Shown here in pieces: positions 1 to 8,210 of a stretch of DNA of 64,000 nucleotides. Below the pieces are notes generated by a model. That model had not been told where the DNA came from. It worked only from the letters and a program-made list of their open reading frames with translations, and ran no database searches. The DNA is from Alphaproteobacteria bacterium (GTDB lineage Bacteria > Pseudomonadota > Alphaproteobacteria > RF32 > CAG-239). Within the stretch, counting starts at the first letter, position 1. Every line of letters begins with the position of its first letter. The stretch covers positions 1 to 64,000 of the forward strand of contig JAGBLF010000024.1 of assembly GCA_017635595.1 (NCBI GenBank), written 5' to 3'. The position numbers were made by a program, and so were the translations under genes.

Positions 1-290
1 GCTTTGTAGCTGACCAACCGTTGTTACAAGTACCGATAACTTCCTCACATTTATAACAGGTAGCACCGTTCTGCGTTTCGGTTTTCAGTTCATATCCCGT
101 CGAACATGTCGGCTTTGTGGCTGACCAACCGTTGTTACAAGTACCGATAACTTCCTCACATTTATAACAGGTAGCACCGTTCTGCGTTTCGGTTTTCAGC
201 TCATATCCCGTCGAACATGTCGGCTTTGTGGCTGACCAACCGTCTTCGCAGACATTCTCCGGCATTATACATTCGTAGCAAACTTTACCG
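1..290 (-). repeat. 111-bp tandem repeat inside Cys-rich gene
   Basis: The unit starting gctttgt(a/g)gctgacc occurs at 1, 112 and 223, a period of exactly 111 bp (37 codons). The first two copies differ by only a few bases. The third diverges after about 20 bases, at the repeat boundary nearest the N-terminus. Confidence 0.9.
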
Positions 291-910
291 CTCAATTCTT
301 TCGGCAATATCGCAACCTCTTGCCCCACCGCAGGTGCAACACATTCGTCCGCGGCAGATTTGTATTGATAATATTCACACGAATCCGACGGACACTTATA
401 ACAAATTATACCTCTGTTATCTATATTTCCTACGACCTCGCTTATACTGTCTTCATATTTGTTGCAACGAACATTCCAACCATCACGGCATACGCAATCT
501 TTATACGGACCGAAACATTTACCTTCATTGGCTGTATCCGGACATCCGCCCGGATTAGTCTCGCTGAATCCGTCAGGACAAACTGTGGGACATACTCCTC
601 CGGGACAAATACATTCTCCTTGACAAATTCCGTTATATGTCACGCGCCCCGAACATTGTGTTTTTAGAGGATTATCTGCCGGAGGACAACGCTGTGGCTC
701 ATTCTGACAAAAAACACATCCGCAACCATGAACATATTTTCCACAAACTTCGCCTTTACTACAAGTTACTACTGCATAATCACTGCAATCTTTTTTGTAT
801 TTGGCGTAATCTTCGTCACATCCGCCATCCGGTAAAAAACAAACAGATGCCCATAACTGCGATATATTAATCATTATGAACAAAATACTCATTATAAAAT
901 ATTTTTTCAT
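1..910 (-). CDS. Secreted cysteine-rich repeat protein (3' end outside window)
   Basis: An open frame reads leftward from ATG at 910 without a stop to the window edge (about 303 codons seen). GGAG lies just upstream of the ATG. The first 21 residues form a signal peptide (MKKYFIMSILFIMINISQLWA). The rest is rich in Cys, often in CxC and CxxC spacing. From about 290 leftward the protein enters near-identical 37-residue repeats of the form CxNGWSATKPTCSTGYELKT followed by ETQNGATCYKCEEVIGT. The family and function are unknown; the exported Cys-rich repeat suggests a disulfide-bonded surface protein. Four overlapping plus-strand frames here are its shadows. How many repeats follow cannot be seen. 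Confidence 0.8.
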   Translation of the reverse strand, partial: MKKYFIMSILFIMINISQLWASVCFLPDGGCDEDYAKYKKDCSDYAVVTCSKGEVCGKYVHGCGCVFCQNEPQRCPPADNPLKTQCSGRVTYNGICQGECICPGGVCPTVCPDGFSETNPGGCPDTANEGKCFGPYKDCVCRDGWNVRCNKYEDSISEVVGNIDNRGIICYKCPSDSCEYYQYKSAADECVAPAVGQEVAILPKELSGKVCYECIMPENVCEDGWSATKPTCSTGYELKTETQNGATCYKCEEVIGTCNNGWSATKPTCSTGYELKTETQNGATCYKCEEVIGTCNNGWSATK

Positions 911-953
911 ACTATTTCTCCAATAACTGTTTGAAATCAATATATTACACTTC

Positions 954-981
954 AGTTTACCCTCCCCCGAATTTTTGTCAA
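954..981 (-). promoter_or_regulatory. Candidate sigma70 promoter for the Cys-rich gene
   Basis: On the minus strand TTGACA (976-981) is followed after 16 bases by TAAACT (954-959), about 45 bases before the ATG at 910. Pattern match only. Confidence 0.45.
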
Positions 982-1065
982 GTATTTTTTCGAAATACCG
1001 TTTCTGGTGCATTGTGTCATGATGTTACATAACACGTTGTTTCCGTACAAAAAAATAGATATGTC

Positions 1066-2064
1066 TTATACCAGTCCGTCTCGGCAGAGTTTGGCATATA
1101 TCGGCTTATCGAGCCCCAGTTCTTTAATCAAAACCGACGGACGAGCTTCTACCGGCAGCGGCTTTTCGCCGTATTGCGTACCTTTCCGCCATTTCAAAAC
1201 CGCACTCGGCAGACAATATTGCCCGATGCAGGACGACAGATATACCCAAACCTCATCATAATCCGCCAAGTTTTCCAGTGCCATACGACGTGCATATAAG
1301 TTCAGCGTTAGGTCAGCTTTGGTAGCATCTTTGGTCCACGGTGAACCACCGCCGATCGGGCAAGCCGTCGAATAAAAATCACATGCCAATTTACGTCCCG
1401 TGATACCGCAATCGGCAACCGAAGAGTGTATCGTATAGATGCCGGTTCCGTTGATAATAAGTCTTTCCGGTTTTTGGCCTAAAACATCACATACAAAATC
1501 AGTCAAATCTTCTTTTGCAATCATCGGAATCGCCACCACCGCCGTCAGAATTTTATCGCCGTCTAAAGTGATTTGCGTTTTAATATCCAAACCTAAATTG
1601 CGGCTTTGTTTAGCTTTGATATAAAGAGCTTTATTCAAGGTTCGTGCCAGATAAAGTTCTTTATTGATGTTTCCCTCGCCCTGCGCCGCATAGCCGACGA
1701 AAACACCTTGATCTCCCCAGCCGTCCTGCTCGACACCCTGATAAATCTCGGCCGACTGCTGATTAATTAAGTTGATTATCCTTATTTTATTGATATTCAG
1801 TGCTTTATCGCCCCATATATCGGCATAATTTTCATCATAACCGATTTCACGAACGGCTTGTTTCACATATTCTTCAAGTTTTTCTAACGACACATTACCG
1901 CCGATTTCGCCGCCCAAAACGACTGTCTGATCTTTAATCATAACTTCTACACCGTAACGAACGCGCTTATCTTGTTCGATAAGTCGGTCAAGTATATAAC
2001 TGGTTATGTAGTCTGCTGTTTTATCCGGGTGTCCCAAAGACACCGCTTCTGCTGTTTTAATCAT
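1066..2064 (-). CDS. metK: Divergent short S-adenosylmethionine synthetase
   Basis: This 332-residue protein resembles methionine adenosyltransferase, which makes SAM from ATP and methionine in the cytoplasm. Visible family marks are GHPDK at residues 11-15, VVLGGEI near 50, VREIGY near 70, a GDQGVFVGYA stretch near 117-126 (normally GAGDQG), DCGITGRK near 215 and IGGGSPWTKDATKAD near 235 (normally HGGGAFSGKD). Typical bacterial MetK has 380-420 residues, so this one is short and several loops are missing. AGGAGAT lies 8 bases before ATG 2064. A candidate SAM riboswitch in the leader supports the assignment. It is divergent to the SAM-recycling nucleosidase at 2226. It may be the cell's only MetK or a secondary phage-like version. 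Confidence 0.82.
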   Translation of the reverse strand: MIKTAEAVSLGHPDKTADYITSYILDRLIEQDKRVRYGVEVMIKDQTVVLGGEIGGNVSLEKLEEYVKQAVREIGYDENYADIWGDKALNINKIRIINLINQQSAEIYQGVEQDGWGDQGVFVGYAAQGEGNINKELYLARTLNKALYIKAKQSRNLGLDIKTQITLDGDKILTAVVAIPMIAKEDLTDFVCDVLGQKPERLIINGTGIYTIHSSVADCGITGRKLACDFYSTACPIGGGSPWTKDATKADLTLNLYARRMALENLADYDEVWVYLSSCIGQYCLPSAVLKWRKGTQYGEKPLPVEARPSVLIKELGLDKPIYAKLCRDGLV

Positions 2065-2071
2065 AAAAAAA

Positions 2072-2120
2072 TCTCCTGTTTAGTCCGTTTAATGCCGGAC
2101 AAGTCGGTTAAATCCACATA
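2072..2120 (-). promoter_or_regulatory. Candidate SAM-II-type riboswitch before metK
   Basis: The minus-strand leader reads GAUUUAACCG, then CUUG, then UUAAA, then CUAAA followed by AGGAG, which is the metK ribosome site. This order matches the conserved core of the alphaproteobacterial SAM-II aptamer (GAUUUAACCG...UUG...AUAAA...GCUAAA), and the downstream gene makes SAM. A P1-like helix AUGUGG/CC(G)GCAU and an alternative hairpin GUCCG/CGGAC can be drawn, which suggests translational control. SAM-V is an alternative class. A further hairpin, TGCAAC-GAA-GTTGCA, lies upstream at 2121-2135. Confidence 0.65.
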
Positions 2121-2225
2121 TGCAACGAAGTTGCAACAACGTTATATAAATCTTTATTATGAGCAAAGTCAAGTTTAATATTGTTTTTTTGCGGATGTTA
2201 TTGTACACTGCTTTCGGAGATAAAA

Positions 2226-2960
2226 ATGAAAAAAATATTGCTTATATCAGCGCTTATTGCTTTAATATTGTTCTCAATGTTTTATTATGGTAAAGGAAAT
2301 CAGATGAAAAAAATCGGTATTATCGTCGCTATGGATAAAGAACTTGATCTGTTTGCCGCAGATTTGCAAAATAAAACCGAGCAAACATTGCATCAACGCC
2401 GCTTTGTTGAGGGTACAATATCCGGCAAAAACGTGGTGATGGTCGTCAGTGGTATCGGCAAGGTCAATGCGGCATTATGCACGGCCGATTTAATTAATCA
2501 CTTTAAGGTCGATACGGTTATCAACATCGGGATTTCCGGCGGCTTGGACAGCAATCTTGAAATCGGTGATTTTGTTGTCGGCGATGATCTTGTTTATCAT
2601 GATTATGATACCGGTGCCGAAATTCAACAAGATGTTCCGGAGAGATTCCATTCGGCACCTGAACTGACTGCCTTACTGCCAAATCTCAAACATGGTCTGT
2701 TGTGTTGCGGAGATCAATTTGTCGCCGATTATGATTCTCTAATGGCAATCAAGCAAAAATATCCCGAAGCTCTGGCTGTTGATATGGAAAGCGCCGCCAT
2801 CTCTCATACATGTTATCTCTATGGAATTCCGATGCTATCCGTTCGGCAAATCAGCGATACACCGGGTATTGAGCACCATACAGAACAATATGAAACATTT
2901 TGGAAAAATGCTTCATCTCAATCAATTAAACTTTTGAAAGATTTATTGGAAAGATTGTGA
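2226..2960 (+). CDS. mtnN: 5'-methylthioadenosine/S-adenosylhomocysteine nucleosidase
   Basis: MTA/SAH nucleosidase (Pfs) cleaves the N-glycosidic bond of methylthioadenosine and S-adenosylhomocysteine to recycle SAM by-products. The core from IGIIVAMDKE through SGIGKVNA, INIGISGG, AVDMESAAI and the late SD pair matches the family over about 230 residues. Two starts have ribosome sites. ATG 2226 (GGAGA upstream) adds a hydrophobic stretch, LLISALIALILFSMFYYG, that would anchor or export the enzyme. ATG 2304 (AAAGG upstream) gives the usual cytoplasmic length. The longer form is listed. The stop overlaps the next gene's GTG start. It pairs logically with metK on the other strand. Confidence 0.85.
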   Translation: MKKILLISALIALILFSMFYYGKGNQMKKIGIIVAMDKELDLFAADLQNKTEQTLHQRRFVEGTISGKNVVMVVSGIGKVNAALCTADLINHFKVDTVINIGISGGLDSNLEIGDFVVGDDLVYHDYDTGAEIQQDVPERFHSAPELTALLPNLKHGLLCCGDQFVADYDSLMAIKQKYPEALAVDMESAAISHTCYLYGIPMLSVRQISDTPGIEHHTEQYETFWKNASSQSIKLLKDLLERL

Positions 2961-4729
2961 GTACTTTTTTTGAAAAAGCTGTTAATCATTTATATACACA
3001 CCAGATTTTATGGTCGTTTTTAGCTGTTCTGGCCATTAGTATACTCGACGTCTGTCACTATTTTTTTACGGACGGACAGTTGTTTTATATAGACACAGAC
3101 TGTTACACCAGAGCAATCAGAATTGTGGATTGGTTAAATGATTTTAAATGGCATGAAAAAATATATCCTTATTCTAATATACCCTATGGCTTTGCTCTGC
3201 ATTTTACACGCATCAATGATATTATATGGGTTATTCTCAGTCTGCCTTTTATGTTATTTGAACCTTTGAAAGATGCTGTATTTCACGGCGGAATGTTATT
3301 TTCTCCTTTTTTCCTTTTTTTATCTTTAATCGCATTCTTTTGGGGAATAAAACCACATATAATCAAATTAAAAAAAAATCAGGCTTCTTTTGCATTAATA
3401 TTTATAACAACTTTACTTTTTTGTTACCGAACATTAAACATTTTTGACTTTTCTTATCCCGATCATCATTCGGCAATGTTTTGCATATTCTGTTTTAATA
3501 TTGCGATTATTTTACGTTTTATAGACAACAACAAAGAAAATTATTTTTTGCCGGCTGGCTTAACCTGTGGTTTAGGACTTTGGTTTTCTTCGGCAATTGA
3601 AGGAATGTTGGTAACCTCCGTTGTTCTCGCAATTTTAGGCTTTAATTGGCTTTACGGGACATTAAAAAGCAAACACTTAATTTTATTTAGCTGCGGATTA
3701 TTTGTAAGTGTTACTTTGGCCTGGCTTATTAACCCTCCTTATGGTGGTTACGGCGATTTGGATATCAGTCGACTGTCTATTATTCATGTAGTCTTAACGG
3801 CACTTATGCTTTTGACACTTATATCTTTAGCTAAAGCCGATAATATATCGATTACACTTAAAATAATATGTCTGTGCAGCTGCGGAATAATTGTTTTACT
3901 GTTTTTATTTATGATATTCGGAGCCGATTTATTACTAAAACCTCTATACCCTGAAGAAATACATGCAATTTATTTGCCGTATGTTGCTGATTTAAAATCG
4001 GTTTTTTATACATCGTATTTATATTATTATAACTACATTTTCAGTTGGGTTGCCGGACTATTGATTTTGGGTTTCTTATTTTATAGCAAGTTTTCCAAAT
4101 TATGTGTCTTAAATCTGGCCCTGTTAGTATTGTTTACCTTGCCTCTCGGATTTATAGCCCTAAGATTTTATCCTTATTATTTATGTGTTTTTCTATATTT
4201 AAACAGCATAATAATCCTTTTATTAATGCACTTAAGCAGAAAAAATACAAAATACGGCTTAACTGTTTTAACGTATTTACTGCTGATTGTTTTCTTTCAG
4301 GCAAGTTTTAAATCAGACATTCATGCCATACCGACACCTGATTTTAATAATGATGTTGACAATCTGGCCACCGATTATAAATTGTCGGTCCACCTGACTT
4401 GGAAACAAGGTATAAAAACACTGTCTTATCCATACCATACTGACGAAGAAGGATTGATTGATAATCATCGGCTGTTCTTTGCAACCGATGAGAATGAAAT
4501 CAAACAGCTTTTGCAAAAACATCGGATTAATTATGTTTACCTGCCTAAAACAGAGTTTAATAACGGTAAAGTATCATATAGAAGCGACTATTATATTGAG
4601 CCTGAAAAAAATATTGATAAATTTTACGGTAAAATCATGACCGGAAAAAAGATATATGATTGGTTAGAAGTCGTACCGTCTGATTTAAGAAACGGTACGG
4701 TTTACAAAGTAAAAATGGAGTTATTTTAA
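2957..4729 (+). CDS. Multi-spanning GT-C-like membrane glycosyltransferase, copy 1
   Basis: The 590-residue protein has about ten to twelve hydrophobic helices and a soluble C-terminal tail of about 120 residues. An acidic loop after the first helix (YIDTDCYTRAIR) followed by LHFTRINDIIW resembles the GT-C fold layout, in which an Asp-containing first periplasmic loop binds a lipid-phosphate sugar donor. The likely role is sugar or oligosaccharide transfer at the inner membrane; the substrate is unknown. The GTG start overlaps the nucleosidase stop (GTGA), so the two are co-translated. The second copy follows after 15 bases. It could instead be a member of an uncharacterised integral membrane family. 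Confidence 0.6.
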   Translation: MSTFFEKAVNHLYTHQILWSFLAVLAISILDVCHYFFTDGQLFYIDTDCYTRAIRIVDWLNDFKWHEKIYPYSNIPYGFALHFTRINDIIWVILSLPFMLFEPLKDAVFHGGMLFSPFFLFLSLIAFFWGIKPHIIKLKKNQASFALIFITTLLFCYRTLNIFDFSYPDHHSAMFCIFCFNIAIILRFIDNNKENYFLPAGLTCGLGLWFSSAIEGMLVTSVVLAILGFNWLYGTLKSKHLILFSCGLFVSVTLAWLINPPYGGYGDLDISRLSIIHVVLTALMLLTLISLAKADNISITLKIICLCSCGIIVLLFLFMIFGADLLLKPLYPEEIHAIYLPYVADLKSVFYTSYLYYYNYIFSWVAGLLILGFLFYSKFSKLCVLNLALLVLFTLPLGFIALRFYPYYLCVFLYLNSIIILLLMHLSRKNTKYGLTVLTYLLLIVFFQASFKSDIHAIPTPDFNNDVDNLATDYKLSVHLTWKQGIKTLSYPYHTDEEGLIDNHRLFFATDENEIKQLLQKHRINYVYLPKTEFNNGKVSYRSDYYIEPEKNIDKFYGKIMTGKKIYDWLEVVPSDLRNGTVYKVKMELF

Positions 4730-4744
4730 AATACTGGAAAAACT

Positions 4745-6511
4745 ATGAATACATTTTTTGAAAAAGTCATTAATCATTTATATAAGCACCAGATTTTATG
4801 GTCATTTATAGCTGTTTTTGCCATCAGTTTGTTTGACGCTATTTATTACTTTTCTTCTGAAGGAAAATTGTTTTATTATGATACTGACTGCTACACAAGA
4901 GCCTTAAGAATTCTTGACTGGATAAAAGATTTTCAATGGGCTGAAAAAATATTTCCGTACGCTAACGTGCCTGACGGATTTGTTTTGCATTTTACACGAA
5001 TTAATGATGTGATTTGGGTTTTGCTCAGCTTGCCGTTTATGTTATTTGAACCATTAAAAGATGCAATTTTCCACGGCGGATTTCTCTTTTCTCCGTTTTT
5101 TCTGTTTTTATCTTTAATCGCATTCTTTTGGGGACTGAAACCGTATATCATTAAGTATGAGAAAACCCCTGTCGCATTTGCATTGGTATTTATAACAACT
5201 TTGCTGTTTTGTTATAAACTTGTAAATATTTTTGACTTTTTCCGTCCGGACCATCACGCTGCCATGTTCTGTATTTTCTGTTTCGAACTTGCCGTTTTGT
5301 TACGTTATCTTGCCAATCCTAAAGAGAACCATTGGATTGCGGCCGGTTGCGTCAGCGGTTTAGGTTTGTGGTGTTCGACAGCTATTGAAGGGATGCTGAT
5401 TACCGGAATTGTACTGACCGTTTTATATATTAATTGGCTTTACGGTATTATCAAAAGCCAACAGTTATTATTTTTTAATTTGGGTTTATTTATTTGTGTC
5501 ACTCTTGCTTGGCTGATTAACCCTCCGTACGGCGGCTACCAGATATCAGATGTTAATCGTTTATCCGTTATTCATGTTACTTTATCGGCTTTAATATTTT
5601 TATCGACCTTGTGTTTGCTGAAAGCCGATAAATTTTCAATTATCGTTAAACTGGTTTGTCTTAGCGGATGTGCCAGCATCATACTCTTATTGACATTTAT
5701 CTTATTTGGTGCCAATACCTTGCTGACACCTGTCTTTTCCAAAGAATTACAACAGATCGTCTCGCCTTATATCGCTGAAATGCAGCCTGTTTATAAAACA
5801 GCCTTGGCATACTGTTATATAATAAACCTGATTTTGGGAACGGGACTGGTTTGCTATCTGTTGTATCAAAACAAATCACGAAAAATATATGCTCTCAACA
5901 TGATATTACTCACTGTTCTGACCATACCGTTGGGAATTGCCGCTGTTCGCTTTTATCCTTATTACCTAGCTGTCTTTTTGTATTTGAACGGTTTTATTAT
6001 TATTTCTTGGATGTTTTTAAGTACTGATAAAAAATACGCTTATGCAATTTTTATCTATCTGACGACAAATATCTTTTTATTAACCAGCTTTCAGTCGGTT
6101 GCCCATTCTCAAACGATTCCGCCTATATCGGAAAAAATTGAAAATCTGGCAACTGATTACAATATTTCTCCGCAATTTTGTTGGGATTTAGGTATTAAAA
6201 CGTTAGCTTCACCATATCACTATAATGTGCGCGGACTTATTGATAATCATAAATTATTTTTCTCGTCCGATGAAGATGAAATTAAAGAGATTTTACAACA
6301 ACATCAGATTAAGTATATTTATTTACCCCAAACAGATTTTAATGATACCGGCAAATCTTTCAGAAATGACTATTATATTGAACCGGAAAAGAATATTGAT
6401 AAATTTTACGGCAAAATCATAACCGGAAAAGATATATACGACTGGTTAGATGTCGTTCCGTCGGATTTTAAAAACGGGACTGTTTATAAAGTAAGATACG
6501 ATTTATTTTAG
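4745..6511 (+). CDS. Multi-spanning GT-C-like membrane glycosyltransferase, copy 2
   Basis: This 588-residue protein aligns end to end with the upstream neighbour: same N-terminus (NTFFEK, HQILWSF), same DTDCYTRA loop, same LHFTRIND, same NPPYGGY and same C-terminal YYIEPEKNIDKFYGK segment. The pair arose by tandem duplication and has since diverged mainly in the later transmembrane half. It lies in the same operon, and its stop is 6 bases from the convergent gene at 6518. A role in envelope glycan synthesis is inferred from fold and topology only. Confidence 0.6.
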   Translation: MNTFFEKVINHLYKHQILWSFIAVFAISLFDAIYYFSSEGKLFYYDTDCYTRALRILDWIKDFQWAEKIFPYANVPDGFVLHFTRINDVIWVLLSLPFMLFEPLKDAIFHGGFLFSPFFLFLSLIAFFWGLKPYIIKYEKTPVAFALVFITTLLFCYKLVNIFDFFRPDHHAAMFCIFCFELAVLLRYLANPKENHWIAAGCVSGLGLWCSTAIEGMLITGIVLTVLYINWLYGIIKSQQLLFFNLGLFICVTLAWLINPPYGGYQISDVNRLSVIHVTLSALIFLSTLCLLKADKFSIIVKLVCLSGCASIILLLTFILFGANTLLTPVFSKELQQIVSPYIAEMQPVYKTALAYCYIINLILGTGLVCYLLYQNKSRKIYALNMILLTVLTIPLGIAAVRFYPYYLAVFLYLNGFIIISWMFLSTDKKYAYAIFIYLTTNIFLLTSFQSVAHSQTIPPISEKIENLATDYNISPQFCWDLGIKTLASPYHYNVRGLIDNHKLFFSSDEDEIKEILQQHQIKYIYLPQTDFNDTGKSFRNDYYIEPEKNIDKFYGKIITGKDIYDWLDVVPSDFKNGTVYKVRYDLF

Positions 6512-6517
6512 GAGATA

Positions 6518-8152
6518 TCAGCGCGAACCGCCGCGTTCATATCCTTGATTAGATAACGAATTTTGTTGGCGTTGCTCGTTTTGGCGCTGCTCGTTCTGGC
6601 GTTGTTCATTATAGCGTTGCTCGTTTTGGCGCTGCTCGTTTTGACGTTGCTCACTCTGACGTTGATCGTTTTGAATAACCAAACGCAATCTGTCATCTTC
6701 GTTATTGCGCGCCTGACGGTTCGCATCTTCCTGCTGACGCTGACGATTGGTATTTTCTTCTTGTTGACGGGCATTATTACGCTGAATATCATCACTGTAA
6801 ATGCGCATTTTCAAGGTATCTTCCGCCTGCTGATTAATACGCTTTTGGTTTTCGGCATACACCTGTTTTTCCGGAACTTTCGGATAAATGTTACGGAAAT
6901 TATGATGCCATTGGAAATAGACCAAAAATACAGACGGAAACGCCGCCAACAGCTCTTGAGCCATCGTGCGCGGACGAGTAATTTCGTAAGCCTGACGAGC
7001 CATAAATTTGCGCGTTTCTTCAATAAAACGTTCCATCTTCTTTTTCTTTTTATCCGGCCGCCCCAAACGATATTCGCACATTTGAATTAATTGATTTAAA
7101 ATCGGATCGCTGTTATCCATCACCAGGCGGCGTAATATTTTAAGCATTTTCTGCATATTGGCACTTTTATTCCAAAAAGCCTGAATGGCTCGAGCATCAA
7201 TACCGTCAAAACCGAACGTTGCGCGCATATTACCGATACCGCCGGCATTTTTTAAAACATCCACCGAAAAATCGTACAATGCATTCCAATCTATGGATAA
7301 ATCTTGTCGGACAATACCGCGAACGGCGCCGTTTTTAAGTTGTTTTAAGGCATAACGAACGGCCGCATAATCAACACCTTGGATTTTTTCACCTTCAAGC
7401 AATATTTCAACCGGCTCGGAAGCACTGTCCAAAATAAATGTTTCCATTTCGGTTGTTTCTTGTGTCAGCCATGCTTTGGCGTACAGATATGCATAGGCAA
7501 ATACACTGGAATGAACGGCACGCATAATCGATACATTTTCAAATGTCAATTTATATTTATCGCGGAATTGTACCAATTTTTTCAGGCGTTCTTCTCCGCT
7601 GTAATTTTCTCGGATTTGTTGATATTGATATCCGAATCGGCGCGTTAAAATTGGGTACAGCTTTTTTAAATGCATCGCCATGCACCATTCACGAACAATC
7701 GAATAAATTGATGTTATCGGATTACGTGTATAGCCGTTAATAACGATGGCAGCCACCGCATCCAAACCTATAAAATAAGGGTCCATATGTGAACAGTACG
7801 CATTCTTTTTGAACTCACTTTCAGCATTAATGACATAACGTTCAATAACCTCATCATCCATACCGAGCGAGCCGAAATCATCTTCCAATTCTGAAACTAA
7901 GCGATTAAAATCGAACTTTGGAACAACATCATCGCCATCCTCGATATATCCGTCGACATATTCATCATAGTACAAGCTGTAAAAACCGTACTCGGCATCA
8001 TCATAGCTTTTTTTAAATGATTCCAAATCATCTTCAAGAAAGTCTTTAACCTGTTGGGCATAGCAAGGTTCATACACTTGTGTTTCAAGATAGTGTATGG
8101 CATCTTCTTCAAGTTCTTGTTTCGTATATGTTAAATCAGAAAAACGAATCAT
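6518..8152 (-). CDS. Unknown protein with EQRQN-repeat tail
   Basis: I do not recognise the family. The 544-residue protein starts with an acidic region (residues 1-110) rich in Asp, Glu and Tyr. A mostly helical middle follows, with a basic cluster (PDKKKKKMERF) near 365 and a short hydrophobic run (LLAAFPSVFLVYF) near 400. The last 100 residues are Gln/Arg/Asn/Glu-rich and end in about eight 5-residue EQRQN repeats. No signal peptide is evident. It lies 58 bases downstream of mutL on the same strand and may be at the end of that operon. Low-complexity plus-strand frames opposite the tail are artefacts of the repeat. Confidence 0.7.
   Translation of the reverse strand: MIRFSDLTYTKQELEEDAIHYLETQVYEPCYAQQVKDFLEDDLESFKKSYDDAEYGFYSLYYDEYVDGYIEDGDDVVPKFDFNRLVSELEDDFGSLGMDDEVIERYVINAESEFKKNAYCSHMDPYFIGLDAVAAIVINGYTRNPITSIYSIVREWCMAMHLKKLYPILTRRFGYQYQQIRENYSGEERLKKLVQFRDKYKLTFENVSIMRAVHSSVFAYAYLYAKAWLTQETTEMETFILDSASEPVEILLEGEKIQGVDYAAVRYALKQLKNGAVRGIVRQDLSIDWNALYDFSVDVLKNAGGIGNMRATFGFDGIDARAIQAFWNKSANMQKMLKILRRLVMDNSDPILNQLIQMCEYRLGRPDKKKKKMERFIEETRKFMARQAYEITRPRTMAQELLAAFPSVFLVYFQWHHNFRNIYPKVPEKQVYAENQKRINQQAEDTLKMRIYSDDIQRNNARQQEENTNRQRQQEDANRQARNNEDDRLRLVIQNDQRQSEQRQNEQRQNEQRYNEQRQNEQRQNEQRQQNSLSNQGYERGGSR
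6560..6670 (-). repeat. 15-bp repeats coding EQRQN
   Basis: About eight imperfect copies of a 15-bp unit (gttgctcgttttggc and variants) encode the EQRQN tail of the unknown protein. Unit variation includes EQRYN and EQRQS. Confidence 0.8.
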
Positions 8153-8210
8153 AACTTCGAACCTTTTTATTTAACATAGTACTTAAATAAGCGGTCTGTC
8201 AATAATGATT

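Noticed and set aside
217..870. Short plus-strand frames at the left edge
   Set aside because: Antisense to the Cys-rich gene, which has a signal peptide, ribosome site and coherent repeats.
6563..7090. Plus-strand frame rich in Leu/Ala/Val
   Set aside because: Reverse complement of the EQRQN repeats of the real minus-strand gene.
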